Origin: Brugia malayi
Taxonomy: Eukaryota; Nematoda; Chromadorea; Rhabditida; Onchocercidae
Direction: 5' to 3'
Assembly (NCBI RefSeq): GCF_000002995.4
Contig: NW_025062286.1
Span: 62,001 to 126,000, forward strand
Length of the DNA: 64,000 nucleotides
Shown here: positions 9,691 through 21,029 of the stretch, in pieces
How positions within the stretch are numbered: the first letter of the stretch is position 1
Layout: every line of letters begins with the position of its first letter
Notes under the pieces: generated by a model
What the model was told of the DNA's origin: nothing
Seen by the model: the letters and a program-made list of their open reading frames with translations, nothing else
The model's database searches: none
Program-made: the position numbers and the translations under genes

Positions 9691-11088
9691 GTATATGAAA
9701 GACTTATAGGACTCACAAAAAGGGCATTAAGAAGAGCAATAGGAAGAAAACTTCTAAAGGAAGGAGAATTAATAACATTAATAGTTGAAATAGAAGGAAT
9801 CCTTAATACCCGTCCATTAACTTATGTAGGGTTTGACGACTACAGAATCATTCGTCCAATTGATTTTATATCACCTATGGCTTCATTAGATCTACCAATA
9901 AATTATGATAGTCATCAAGATGAATATACCCCTTATACAATAAAGGCTAAAGATACACTAGTCAAATATTGGACTTCCACTCTTACCACATTAGATGTCT
10001 TTTGGAAGTTGTGGAAAGAAGAATATCTTACAAGTCTTAGAGAACGCACACAGAGAGAATTAAAATCACCTAGAATAGTAGAAAAAAGAGTACCACATGA
10101 AAATGAGATAGTATTACTAAATGAACCAGAAATACCTCGTAGTGTATGGAAATTGGCAAGGATAATAAAAATTAATCGAGGATGGGATGGAAAAATAAGG
10201 AGTGCAACAATACAATTACTGAGTGGAAAACAAATCGATCGATCAATAAATATGCTTTATCCTATGGAAATAGATGCTACTGAAGATAAAGAAGAAAAAG
10301 TGGAAGATGAACCAGAAGAACCCATTGCTCGACGAACCAGAAGTGCTAAAAAATCACAAACTACAGTCTATGCAAAGGACAAGTCTAATCTTTTGATAAA
10401 AACTTTATCATTAATAACGATGATGTCATTAATACCAAGACAGGTATTAGCCAACAATAGCTGTAATTGGATTACTGGAGTACCCTTTAATATTCCTGAA
10501 AAATGGAATTGTGAAGAAATTATTCACAAAAATGCTACATATCACAAAGTGGATGTGTACACACGCACCCATGTAAGAATACCAGCTATAAAATGTAACA
10601 ACATTACACGGACTGTATGCACGAAAGCTTTTCTCAGAATATCGCTATCGGTAGTATCAGACCATACGTCTACTATCGCAACTTCCTCACAATTCTGCAG
10701 ATATTTAAATGTTCGAAAACAAATGAACGGAATTGGACTAATTCAATCTTCTCCTAATCAATGGATAACGAATAAGGAAATACAATACTCCTATGGATGG
10801 TTAGGAGTTAACTGTCAATCAACGTCAAACTTCATATTAACTCAAGGAGAAATTCTCCTCTATGATGGAAGAGGGTTAGTCTCTAACCTTGAAGATATAA
10901 AAGACTGTTCGACACAAAAGGATGAATGCATAACGAATACTAGCATTATCATATGGAATAGCAATGATACGACCAATCATTGTTTATATCGAAAGATCGG
11001 AAGATTCAAGGCTACAAAGTATAACAACCACTTCATCATCGATGAGATACAAGTATCGCTTATAATTGATAAAAACCCCCTGTATTAA
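9685..11088 (+). pseudogene. Integrase C-terminus fused in frame to an env-like N-terminal part
   Basis: The 467-codon frame starts with VYERLIGLTKRALRRAIGR, which contains the third catalytic Glu (YER). It continues through ILNTRPLTYV and the BEL-specific C-terminal region (YWTSTLTTLDVFWKLWKEEY, VPHENEIVLL, MLYPMEI). After an acidic stretch and a basic RRTRSAKK comes a hydrophobic signal-like segment at about residues 233-252. A Cys-rich ectodomain-like part follows with several N-glycosylation sequons (NAT, NIT, NTS, NDT). The frame stops at 11088 and the rest is in another frame. Some BEL/Pao elements of nematodes carry env genes; I could not assign this one to a known glycoprotein family. 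Confidence 0.8.
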
Positions 11089-11123
11089 ACACCAAAATTT
11101 GTAGATTCACCTCTCCAATTTTA

Positions 11124-12020
11124 ATGCAAGGCGATATAGTTATTGAACTAGACGTTGAAGATGACTCGAACTCTATTACAAAATTCAAACGAAGAATAAC
11201 AAATAAACTATTAATGATGGAAAAGGCTCCGGATAGAAAGTACAATCCTGAAAATGTAAAACTTCAATACCTTTCTGATTCACTAAGGCAAGAATTCCTT
11301 CAACAACTCAAAGAAACACAGCAGAGAAGTTGCCAAAATAGAAATAACCTATTACTTTTGATCAAATGGCTATCAATCAGCAATCCTACCCTTGCCACGA
11401 AACTAATACTTCAAAGAAACGATGTGATAGCTAAAAGAATTAACGGAAATTTGATGGTGGCTCCTTGCAAATCAGAACAATCAGCAATCGAAAATATCGA
11501 ATTCAAAGGAGATTTAATAAGTAAGTTTGAAATTGAGAGAATTAATGCAGAATTGGAAATCCTAACTCAAACCCAAAAAACAATTAATTCAATACCACAT
11601 CAAATGAAGGATGAACTCTTTTGGCAAGAAATCTCTGAAGAAGGAGAAGAAATTATCAAACAAATGGAAAAGGAATTCGATGAAATTGTTCTACCGATAC
11701 AAGAAGAATTTGAAAACTTGATAACAAACTGGAAATTGATTTTTATCTGTATAATAATCGTGACATTATTAACTATTTTAATTATTATTAAGTGGAAATT
11801 TAAATTAGTTCAATCTCTCCTTTGTAATACTTCAAAACGAAATTCAAATCAAACTACCATCATTACTCTCCCTATAGAAGCACAACACACTCAATTTCTA
11901 ACTAAAGAGAAATCCCACCTATTAAACTTCATACATTTAACTATATACCTCAAAATCACTCTCTCAAAATTACTTCTTAAAACAATTTCTCTCCCCCTTT
12001 GGGAGTGTCGCGAATTATAA
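11124..12020 (+). pseudogene. Env-like C-terminal part with transmembrane anchor
   Basis: The 298-codon frame continues the env-like region after a frame break. It is rich in charged helical sequence (LRQEFLQQLKETQQ; EISEEGEEIIKQMEKEFDE) and has one strong transmembrane segment at about residues 205-228 (LIFICIIIVTLLTILIII) followed by a basic WKFK and a cytoplasmic tail. The last codons run into the LTR, which begins at 12006. The topology fits a type I membrane glycoprotein whose stalk precedes the anchor. It is disrupted relative to the upstream part and is described only as an old copy. Confidence 0.65.
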
Positions 12021-12565
12021 TTTCGCGAAAAACTTCTAACTGTCACGAAATATTTAAATTATTATATCCAAAACTAACAAATTCCTCTTATCTAATTCCT
12101 AAATCTAATTTACATTTACAAAATTCATCTCACACCAAATGATTCAATTTCCGAATATTTTTTGCATTTGTAATTCAGCTATGACTCATACTAATCTATT
12201 TCCTCCTTTCATACAATAAAACTAATCTTGTTAAATAGCGATAAAATGTGATAAAAATAATTAACACCTGCAAAACTGTTTAGGGAAATCATTACATTGT
12301 TAACAATCTTGTTTTTTCATCCATAGAAATTCTTCCATCTAATTTCCATTCATTAAATCAGTCTTATATATAAACCAACCAATCCTTCTATAACCATCAT
12401 TTGCTCTATGTTTTGGGTGATATTAGCATGCGTCTAATACTTTATAATTTCGTATTATTTGCCTCATGTTAAATAAAGGTTTAATTACCCAAGTTTGAGG
12501 TTTATTAATCTTCCTACTGTATTGCAACAATTCGAATATCAACCAACAGACAACCTTTCACGACA
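12006..12565 (+). mobile_element. 3' LTR of the BEL element, SL1-bearing
   Basis: 560 bp, with the same start and end as the solo LTR at 605-1164 and no difference found by eye, which suggests recent activity of the subfamily. A short pyrimidine/G tract (CTCCCCCTTTGGGAG) precedes it. It holds AATAAA and the exact SL1 at 12478-12499. Confidence 0.93.
12478..12499 (+). other. Exact SL1 spliced-leader sequence in the 3' LTR
   Basis: Second exact 22-nt sense copy of SL1, at the same LTR position as in the solo LTR (offset 472 from the LTR start), again between AATAAA and GTTTATTAATC. Confidence 0.95.
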
Positions 12566-13060
12566 TAGAAGGCATTTTGATTATTTCATTAACTCATACC
12601 ATTTCTCTGCAAATATAACAATATCACTAGAAGATATTTTGATTCTCTACAGATTAAACAATATCACTAGAAGACATTTCGATCAATTCATGCCACTTCT
12701 CTACTGATAAAACAATATCACTAGAAGACATTTTGATTAATTCACGCCATTTCTCTGCAAATATAACAATATCACTAGAAGGCATTTTTTATTCATTAAC
12801 TCATACCATTTCTCTACAGATATAACAATATCACTAGAAGACATTTTGATTAATTCATTAACTCATACCATTTCTCTACAGATCACTAGAAGGCATTTTT
12901 TATTCATTAACTCATACCATTTCTCTACAGATATAACAATATCACTAGAAGACATTTTGATTAATTCATGTCACTTCTCCACTGATATAACAATATCACT
13001 AAAAGATATTTTGATTATTTCATGCCACTTCTCTGTAAATATAACAAGATCACGAGACGA
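12566..13060 (+). repeat. Minisatellite block next to the BEL element
   Basis: Degenerate tandem units with the core ATATAACAATATCACTAGAA, of the same family as the array at 60.6-64 kb. The block starts in mid-unit directly at the LTR end. Units are more diverged and more variable in length than in the large array (for example GGCATTTTTTATTCATTAAC). Confidence 0.9.
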
Positions 13061-13193
13061 TTTTTTTTTTTTGATTTTTTTGATTAATAAGCATATGACT
13101 AATTGATTTCTTTTTCTTATGTTGGATTATCGCGATATTGAATTCACGACATTCCCAATGGGGTAGGAGAAACCTTGAATGAGAGGTTTACAC

Positions 13194-13724
13194 TGTCGCG
13201 AATTATAATTTCGCGAAAACTCCTATCTAAAAATATATATCATAAATTATCTCTACATAAATCTAATTTCTTATGATTTTGTCATGTGATTTTCATCATA
13301 GATACGTTCAGTTCTCACATTGTAAATTCTCAATTTTTTTACACTTCCGACTCTTCAGACATTATAAAACAATCTTACAGTATCTTAAATTATCTCTCTT
13401 TAAATCTAATTTTTTTGGTTTATTACACATGTAATCTCATATCATAATTTCTCAATTCTCATGAACATTTCCGATTCTTCACATTTTTATCTTAGACACG
13501 CTCAATTACCACTCATATAAAATTCAATCCTAAAAAATTACATTGGTTATTGTTTTTAAGGTCGATTACTACTCGATTTCAAATCCTCCAGTTTTCTTTT
13601 ATAAATTTCTTCTCTTTTTATTGCACGGTTTGTTAACATTACGTTCTAGAAAAAAAAATAAAACTTTATTAATCTTCCTACTGTATTGCAACTATTCAAT
13701 ATCAACCAAATAACTTTCACGACA
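13194..13724 (+). mobile_element. Diverged BEL LTR without SL1
   Basis: 531 bp beginning TGTCGCGAATTATAATTTCG and ending AACTTTCACGACA. The middle is considerably diverged from the 560-bp LTRs. At the SL1 site it reads AATAAAACTTTATTAATC, so SL1 is absent. The flanks (TACAC and CTATC) do not match, so this is not a clean solo LTR. It may be the 5' LTR of the element whose integrase remnant lies at 14043-14380. Confidence 0.85.
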
Positions 13725-13956
13725 CTATCCAGTTTAATTCATTCAAATATTGATTCTTATATTTTCTCTAATATTACATTTCAAAACTCGTTATGCACTT
13801 TCTTAAGCAAATAACGGCAGTGAAAGTGCATTCAACAGAATTTCACAGTTGTAATATTCTATGATGTATTATTGATTGATTTACGAATCTCTGAAAATTT
13901 TACTTTGATAGTTTGAATTTAATACATTATCATTTGATGTGAAAATGTGACAAGAA

Positions 13957-14019
13957 GTACATACCTGAATAGTTTGAGGGTACATACCTGATATGGAATG
14001 AGGGTACATACCTGAAGGA
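13957..14019 (+). repeat. Three copies of GTACATACCTGA
   Basis: Copies start at 13957, 13980 and 14004, spaced 23-24 bp, with related spacers (ATAGTTTGAGG, TATGGAATGAGG). Confidence 0.8.
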
Positions 14020-14042
14020 TAATTTGGTTTAAGAAAAGCTAA

Positions 14043-14400
14043 TTCAATACTGGACAAATACATTAAAAGCCCTTGATTCCTTCTGGGGAAAAGAGAATAT
14101 TTGAATAGTCTTAAAGAAAGGATACAAGGAGGACATTCTTCTCCGAGAGATGTAGTAAGAAGAGCTCCCCATGAAGGAGAGATTGTGTTAGTAAATGAAC
14201 CAGAAATTCCCGTGGCATGTGGAAATTAGCCAGGATAAAGGATAAAGGAAATTAAAAGAAGATAGGATAGAAAAGTAAGAAGTGTCTCAATAAAATTACC
14301 ACAAGGAAAAATTCTCAACAGACTGGTGAATATGCTGTACCCATTGGAAATCAAAGACGAGGAAACTTCAGATTCTCAATCAACAGTGTTCGCTATAAGA
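14043..14400 (+). pseudogene. Decayed BEL integrase C-terminal fragment
   Basis: Translated in pieces, this matches the integrase C-terminal region of the element at 9685 onward. Recognisable parts are YWTNTLKALDSFWGKREYL, PHEGEIVLVNEPEIP, WKLARI and the NMLYPLEI segment. Stops and indels occur throughout, and env and the 3' LTR are missing. It is older than the neighbouring element. Confidence 0.8.
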
Positions 14401-16660
14401 TATCGAATTGCTCATCGATAACGCTTCATCCACTAAGGCTTCTGTAATGCTCTTTAAAATTATAATAGTTTATAATAGAATGATAAGTATTGAAGAATTG
14501 AACACTCTCAAGAAATGTAATATTAATTGCAATTTAATTTAAAATTTGATTTGCATTGGTGTCAGATCAGTACTTTTTCAACTAAAAATTAATTCATTTA
14601 CTAATTTTTCTTTTAATAACATTAGGTTTTATGAAGTCATAATTTCACTATTATCCTAATAAAAAAAAGAAAATCATGATAGCTGAAATTATAATTTTTT
14701 TCGTTTTAATTTTTTAAAAAATGCTCGAAAATGTATATTAATAATTGGTCTATTAATACATATAAGAATGAAATTGACCCTTTCGAATATCCTTTCCAGC
14801 AATATTGATTTCTTTTGCTCATAAGTGAAAGTATGATAAGGTGAAATAAATCGAATACAGTGCGACAGCTGAGTAAAGGCTCAGCAATAATAATAGAAGC
14901 ATCAAGAAAGAATTAAGCTGTACACCTATGTAAATATTTAAATACATATTCTTATTATATAAATTTAAGTTTAATGTATTTTAAAAAAAGTGATAATTGT
15001 TGTGAGAGAATTTGATTGTTTAATTAATAATATTTGGAAAAATATTTGATCGCAGGGAGATTGTCTTGGATGTGAATGTAAATGCGTGAGGTAACAGAAA
15101 TATAATCCAAGTTCTTTATTAGCAAAATAATAGGATAAACGTTGATAGAGAACAATTGATATTCCAATCGTCGGTCCTTGGCGATAAATTACACATATAC
15201 TACATCTTTTAACAAGTGTGATCCATATATAGCAACTATCTTACATTATATGTGTTAAAATGTGGGAGTGGTTTATAATTAGACATTTTTGAACAAAGGA
15301 TGATATTAAGTAACTTTAATAATAGGTTTAAAAATGGATATTACGATGAACTGAATGGATATTACGAAAGAAAGTACAATGGTTATACATTATGATGAAT
15401 AGCTACTATGAGTTGCAATAGACATTACATGATAGATGCTCACAGTATGTGAATTGATATGAGATCAAAAGTCAATTAAACCATTAGATGAATTGAAAAA
15501 GACATCAATGGTTTGCTATATTAAGCATTGTTGACATTTATTTAGTGCTTCGCCATGTTAAAATCTGCGACAATAATAAAGTAAAAAAAACAACACAATT
15601 GTAATAATATTTTTAACTAAATGTGATTAAAATTGTGAGAAATATTGACTGAATTAACCAGTAATTATATGATAAGCTATTAATATGATAAGTAATACCG
15701 CTACAAATAGTAGAAATATGAAAAGATGAGGAAGCATCAGATATGGTATCATCTTCTGTACTGAATATACTATAGCAATAACGCTAATGAACCACGAAAG
15801 CCGCAAATAATTTTACATTTATGATATTGAAAATATATTTGATAAATTTTAATGAATTATTATTCGTATTAAAAGAGTTATTTTTACTTATTACGGGAGT
15901 TTTCTTTTTTCTTAATTGATATAATGAAAGATTACCTGTATAATGATAAGAGGTATGATATAATGAAAGATTACCTGTATAATGATAAGAGGTAACAGTC
16001 AAAATGTAAAGCATATTTCAAATTATCAATATTGTAGAATATATTTCTACATCTAAAAAGTTATTAATTCTGAGAAGTTAAAATGTGAATTAAGGATAAA
16101 TTCTTATTTCAATTAAATTTTACCTAATTTTTATCACTTATTTATCCATATATATACTATCCAATGATTTGCATTTTTCAGAAAAAAAGTTAAACCTTAA
16201 TAAGTGCTACTTTAATAACTTTTTTTTTCACACCTTGTAAATAACTAAAAAGAAGAAAAGCGGCAGCTTGTATAGCTAATACTGTAAAATGAACGGTAGA
16301 CAAACTTCCAAAACAACAACAATCCTTGCCGATCCAATAATTTCCCATCTGCAAAAATTTTAGCTTCATTTATCCAATCATCCATCCCTTCATTATTCAC
16401 TCATTTCATTTCCATGCAATGATTTTACCGCGTCTACCTTTTCTATTCATTCTTTTTCCGCTTTTTTAATACAATCTATTGACAAAAAAAAGAAAAATTT
16501 TAAATAAATTTGATTCAAAAATAAGAAGTAATATATTAGAAATTGATTAAAATTGAGATTTATTTATGTGTAACAATAATAATTTTATAATATAAAAAAT
16601 GATACCGAGAAATGCATAATAGCACTTTATGGATTGGCTTGAAAGCATGCTTTGTCATCC
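14401..16660. other. AT-rich non-coding stretch
   Basis: No exon was supported. It contains the 39-bp tandem duplication at 15918-15995; an open frame over that duplication on the minus strand is not accepted as a gene. Confidence 0.5.
15918..15995 (+). repeat. 39-bp perfect tandem duplication
   Basis: Two adjacent copies of a unit starting GATATAATGAAAGATTACCT lie at 15918-15956 and 15957-15995, identical except for the last base. Confidence 0.92.
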
Positions 16661-16818
16661 TATAATATTAGCTACCTGTCCCCAAAACAAATCTGATGCC
16701 ATTTTCTGGTCAAAAATTTTGTCGTAAAATACTTAAATAAAAGTGGAAATTTTGCAAAATGCTGTTTGCCATCTATGAAGTAAATAAAATGAGGGATGGT
16801 GAGAGTGAGATGGAATAC

Positions 16819-17969
16819 CTTTTGATTGTAATAAAAGTAAACATCGGATGTCTCTAAGGATTTGCAGAATTGTCCGCTATATGGCATCTCACATATACAA
16901 TTTTGTCCACTTTCATCCGATACATCATGAATGCACTGATTTGATCACAATTAATACCTTTCCAACCATCCGAGCAATCCACGCAACTGAAATTTTTCAC
17001 ATACACTTGTTGTGACTTTGTTTTCGCTGATTCTATTATTTAGTTTTAATTTATGAATCTCATATATGCAATAACAACTCCACATAATTCAATTAGTAAT
17101 GATTTTACGATCAAATCGAGAAAAATTTATTCTCTTCTATTTATTCCTAAAATCTAATTATTGTTTATTTATTCTATTAAATTTGCAGTGCTTACTATCC
17201 TTTTAATCATTGATTAAATGGAAAACTGAATAAAACGGATTTCAATGATATTTAACTAGTAGTCATCCATACTATAAGTATTGGTTTTATTTAGGAACGT
17301 CTTTATATTTTGTTAAGAAAAATCTTTTTCTTGTTAAATTATTTGTTATAATAAAAATAAATTCTTCTCAAATTGCAAATGAGAAACTGTAACCTTCCAT
17401 TCGATTGAAATTTATTAAACTTGCAGTGCATGACACGATTGCAATAAGTACCACTACAGCCGCTTATACATATACATCGACCACCATTGAACTACCATTG
17501 TTACAACTGAATTTAATTCCTTTTTCTTTCTTTAATTTTACTTGTAGAAACTTTTCGCATTTAATATGTTTCATTCATAAAATGTATCTTTCATAATTTA
17601 TACAAAAATGATAATAAAAAATGTAAAATTTTGTCTAAAATTTTGAATAATATAAAAAAGACGATTAAATGTTGTGAATATCTAAATTAATGAATGCGCA
17701 TACATGGAATGCATTCTTATTCGCTAAAAAACATCTAAAAACTTTGTCGTTAGCCTATTACGATTAATTTTAATCAAAAATTTAAAAAGTTAAACAAATG
17801 AATTAACTAATATTGATTTGACTTGAATATATTGACGGACATACTATTCATGATATTCATGAAAATGTCACATAATATTACGATGATGCTTTCATTGATT
17901 GCCACCAACGAGATCGATAACGCTTAATATAGCAATTGACAATAGTATCATCCTTGTATCCATCAACTT
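16819..17969 (-). pseudogene. Secreted EGF-repeat protein gene, frames disrupted or incompletely modelled
   Basis: Three minus-strand pieces fit together. A first exon (about 17906-17969) begins six bases after a TTTCAG acceptor, as in trans-spliced nematode genes, and encodes a signal peptide, MDTRMILLSIAILSVIDLVG. A piece at 17421-17506 encodes NGGRCICISGCSGTYCN, a typical EGF core. An exon at 16819-16986 encodes CVDCSDGWKGINCD and then, in a different frame, QCIHDVSDESGQ, NCICEMPYSGQFCKSL and a segment ending YYNQK before a donor. The second and third pieces each need a frame change. The true structure may use unseen splice sites, or this may be a decaying gene. It would act outside the cell. 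The family beyond EGF was not recognised. Confidence 0.45.
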
Positions 17970-18079
17970 CTGAAAATGCACATTTGAGAAATAATACAGG
18001 TAAGTGTATTTTCAATAGATACTCAGGTAGAAGAATGATGAATTTGAACGCCATATGAAAGCACAAAGTATTGATCATC

Positions 18080-19050
18080 TACAATTTTTAAAAAGTTGAA
18101 ATTTTTCAGCAAAAAAATTAATTACGAGAAAATTTTTAAAATGATATAATTAAGAGGAGAATCCGAAAAAAAGAAACGAAAGAGATGATAGTATAATCTA
18201 ATTAAACTTTAGATTATAAAGTAATTACGCATAAGTAAGCATGTGATTGTTTGTAAAGTTATAATGTCAAACAGAATACAATATTTTGAAAATAATTTCA
18301 AACATCATTTACTTCAATAATTGTCATAAAATTAACAGATAGAGTTTGTTTTTTTTGAAGCATTGAAATTTCAAAAATTTTCCAATTTCATTTCAATAAC
18401 TAAAACATTTTAATTTGAATGCACTTAATTACGAGTTAAATGATGTAATACTAATTTTTTAAATATTGAAATTTGAATAATTATTAATCAGTACCATACT
18501 AATTAATGTATATGATAAAATAAAAATGTTAATAGTACCATCAAGAAAACAGTTATCACTGTGTACTTTATTTTGCTGAAATGATTTAAGGAAATTGTTG
18601 AAATATTGAGAGGAATGGCATATATGTTACGGAAAGGAAAAAAAAATTAAATTAAATGTGAAGTGTTTGAGAAGTGGTGATCATTTGATGGGAACAGGTT
18701 CTGACCATCAAATAGCTGTTAGAATTGAAATAGAAAGAACATAATTAATTAAAAAGGACATAATTAATTATGACATATGCAATATACTTTAAGATATGAT
18801 TCTTAGCACTGATCGTTCCTTCAAAATATTGCAATTTCTTATTTTTAGAATTTAGAATCTACTCGTTGATAAATATTATCCAATTGAGGGAATTACTAAG
18901 GAATGTATGGAAAGTAAACAAATGTAAAATAAGTAAATAAAAAAGAAATACCTGAAATTATATAATAACAGAATGAGTGAATAACATGCATACCAAGCAC
19001 TAATTTCATTAAGTTTTACCATTTCTTGGATACAGTTTTTGCATTGCGAA
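18080..19050. other. AT-rich stretch between the EGF gene and the Mia40 gene
   Basis: The two genes are divergently arranged, so this stretch should hold both promoters. No distinct motif stood out. Confidence 0.4.
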
Positions 19051-19054
19051 CCAA

Positions 19055-20344
19055 ATGGATCGGTTAAAGTCGTTGGGAAGTGTGCTTTTTGGGATACCAT
19101 GGAAATCTCGGGAGATGGAAGATGATACCGATGAAGGAGATTTGGTATGTTTTTGAACTTTTCACTATCTACCAGGTGTTATATATTTTTTTTTATTTCG
19201 ATAACTAATTAATTTTTATTTCGTAGAAAGTTAATTTATCTTAGAGAATCTTTAGGAAATAGTTGTTACAAGATTTGATATTGCAAGACGGCTGTGATTC
19301 AGTTTGTAAGTTTAAGAAGGTAAAAATAGTTCATCGAGAAGCTTCAGAATTCTGAGGAACTTTCCATAATTTATGAGCTACTTTAAACTGATAGAATTTT
19401 TGATTTTCTCCTCTGCTACACTTTAAGTCACTTTTTCATTTGAGATTTCGTAGTTGCATATCAAAGTTCGGTCAGGAATGCATCTATCACTTTATTTACT
19501 TATTAATCGTAAACTATGAAAATTCAGTTTAGATATATAGCAAAATCCTTATGCTGAATATCACAAGTTAAATTTGCAATTAACGTTTGCTAGTCCCGCT
19601 TTTAACTTGCATATTATCAATTAATAATTCAAGTACATTTTATCAAAATGATTAGGTTCATAGAATAACACGAGAAGAATACGAGGAACCAATTCGGGAT
19701 GCCTACGTGGAGTCATTGGCACGTATGCCATATGCAGAACTTGATGACAAATACAACCCAGGTATTCAGGTTGGAGTTTAAACCTTTAGTCTCCGCAACT
19801 GAGAAAGTTCTGCAGGCTTTTTCCAAGTCCCTGATGGTTTTTTCAAAAATTATAAGAGAGTATTAGTGGATTCAGGTAGTTTTTCTCAGGTCCAACATTG
19901 CCAGATGGAAGTGTGAACTTTGAGTGTCACTGTGTTGGTCACTTAGTCGCCAGTCCATGCGGTCATGAATTTCGTGAAGCAATAAAGTGCCAGAAAAGTG
20001 CTGGGGAAGCAGCCTTAGAGGAAGGAGCTTGTGCCACAGAGTTCATGAATTTTATGGATTGTGTTATCCGAACGGGATGCTTTAAAAGTGAGTTCGTCAG
20101 TTTTTTTTTTGAATTTATTTGCTCTCGCATATCTTGATGAACATACATATATTATTAGGCTGTTCAGAATATATTTCATGTATGTTGAATATTATTGTGA
20201 AATAGCCGTTTGATTGCATTGAATGTCACTAGGAGGAAGGATGAAATTTGGATTGCAGGTACGCGTGATCTTAATGAAGATGAGGATAATGAAGAGCAGA
20301 AAAACGCTAAATTAGAGGATTCGGTGCACTCTGATCAAGCGTAA
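19055..20344 (+). CDS. Mia40/CHCHD4-like intermembrane-space import oxidoreductase
   Basis: Four exons join in phase: 19055-19144, 19656-19761, 19890-20087 and 20259-20344 (TAA at 20342), giving 159 residues. All introns are GT-AG with TTAG, TCTCAG and TTGCAG acceptors. Residues 67-131 align with the CHCHD4/Mia40 core: LPDGSVNFECHC (78-80), then C89-x9-C99 and C113-x9-C123, the twin CX9C helices; the eight-residue gap from CxC to the first CX9C equals that of human CHCHD4. Mia40 sits in the mitochondrial intermembrane space, oxidises cysteine proteins during import and is reoxidised by Erv1/ALR. The redox CPC is CHC here (His79), and another Cys (129) follows the second helix. The N-terminus is acidic and lacks a clear presequence; the start is the first in-frame ATG found, so an upstream exon is not excluded. 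Confidence 0.88.
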
Positions 20345-20622
20345 TGGTGCTAGTTCCATGTTTTTTTTTTATTGTTTTTATTGCGTGTATTTCTGAAATA
20401 CTGTTTCTTCTTTAAAGTTCTGTTTTGGACTTAAAGTGGGTTTATAATTATAAGTACATTATTGCTCTCCTTTTGTAATTCTTATTGTTTGTCTTTTATT
20501 TGAATTATTCAGATATTTACGCCAACAGTCTTAGTGCATTATTTATTCATTCGTACGTTTTTGTCATCATTTACTTTGATAAAATTTTACTAATTTGAAC
20601 AATTACGAATTTCCTAAAAAAT

Positions 20623-21027
20623 TTGATGAATTATGTAATTCCGATTTCGTACAGCAGGTGGTATTTAAGTAGTCATGAAACTGGATCTACGGAAAAGTTT
20701 GTCCTAGTGATACGCAATTTCTTTATTTTGACTAAAGGTTTTAAGGCTAATCTCCAAAAGCATGTATTAATTTTTCAAGGCTACGTTTCCTATATGAAAT
20801 ATTGCAATTGGAGTAAGACATTTAGAAGAGAAAGGATTTTTCTTCCCCTTTTTGTATTTTCTAGAAGTCTTATCCCTTTTATGAGACCTCTAATGACATC
20901 TATCAATGAACGAGGGAATCGCAAGCGTACCATTATATTTATTCCAAATCCTATATTTCTTTTGCAAAAGAAAATGAAAAAGTCTTACAGTGCTTTTCGG
21001 AATTGCAATGATATTTGCGGCAAATAA
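20623..21027 (+). CDS. Hypothetical 134-codon open frame
   Basis: It lies 280 bp downstream of the Mia40-like stop, on the same strand. The length is unusual for chance in such AT-rich DNA. The product would be basic with hydrophobic stretches, but no domain, signal peptide or splice signal supports it. It could be a chance frame in the 3' flank. Confidence 0.2.
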   Translation: MMNYVIPISYSRWYLSSHETGSTEKFVLVIRNFFILTKGFKANLQKHVLIFQGYVSYMKYCNWSKTFRRERIFLPLFVFSRSLIPFMRPLMTSINERGNRKRTIIFIPNPIFLLQKKMKKSYSAFRNCNDICGK

Positions 21028-21029
21028 AA

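Larger units (their letters stand above)
8288..12565 (+). mobile_element. 5'-truncated BEL/Pao retrotransposon with 3' LTR
   Basis: RNase H, integrase and an env-like region are followed by a 560-bp 3' LTR (12006-12565). Gag, protease, reverse transcriptase, primer site and 5' LTR are missing: similarity begins in the middle of RNase H at about 8310. At least two frame breaks interrupt the remaining coding region. To the right of the LTR the sequence is minisatellite, starting in mid-unit with TAGAAGGCATTTT, so the element inserted into a satellite unit; the left copy of the target site is lost with the 5' end. BEL/Pao is assigned from the RNase H and integrase signatures and the TGT...ACA LTR with 5-bp target duplications seen at its sister LTRs. 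Confidence 0.9.

Noticed and set aside
605..12565. One 12-kb BEL provirus bounded by the two identical 560-bp LTRs
   Set aside because: The left LTR has its own perfect CTAAG duplication, a host-like exon lies between them on the other strand, and gag, protease and RT are missing.
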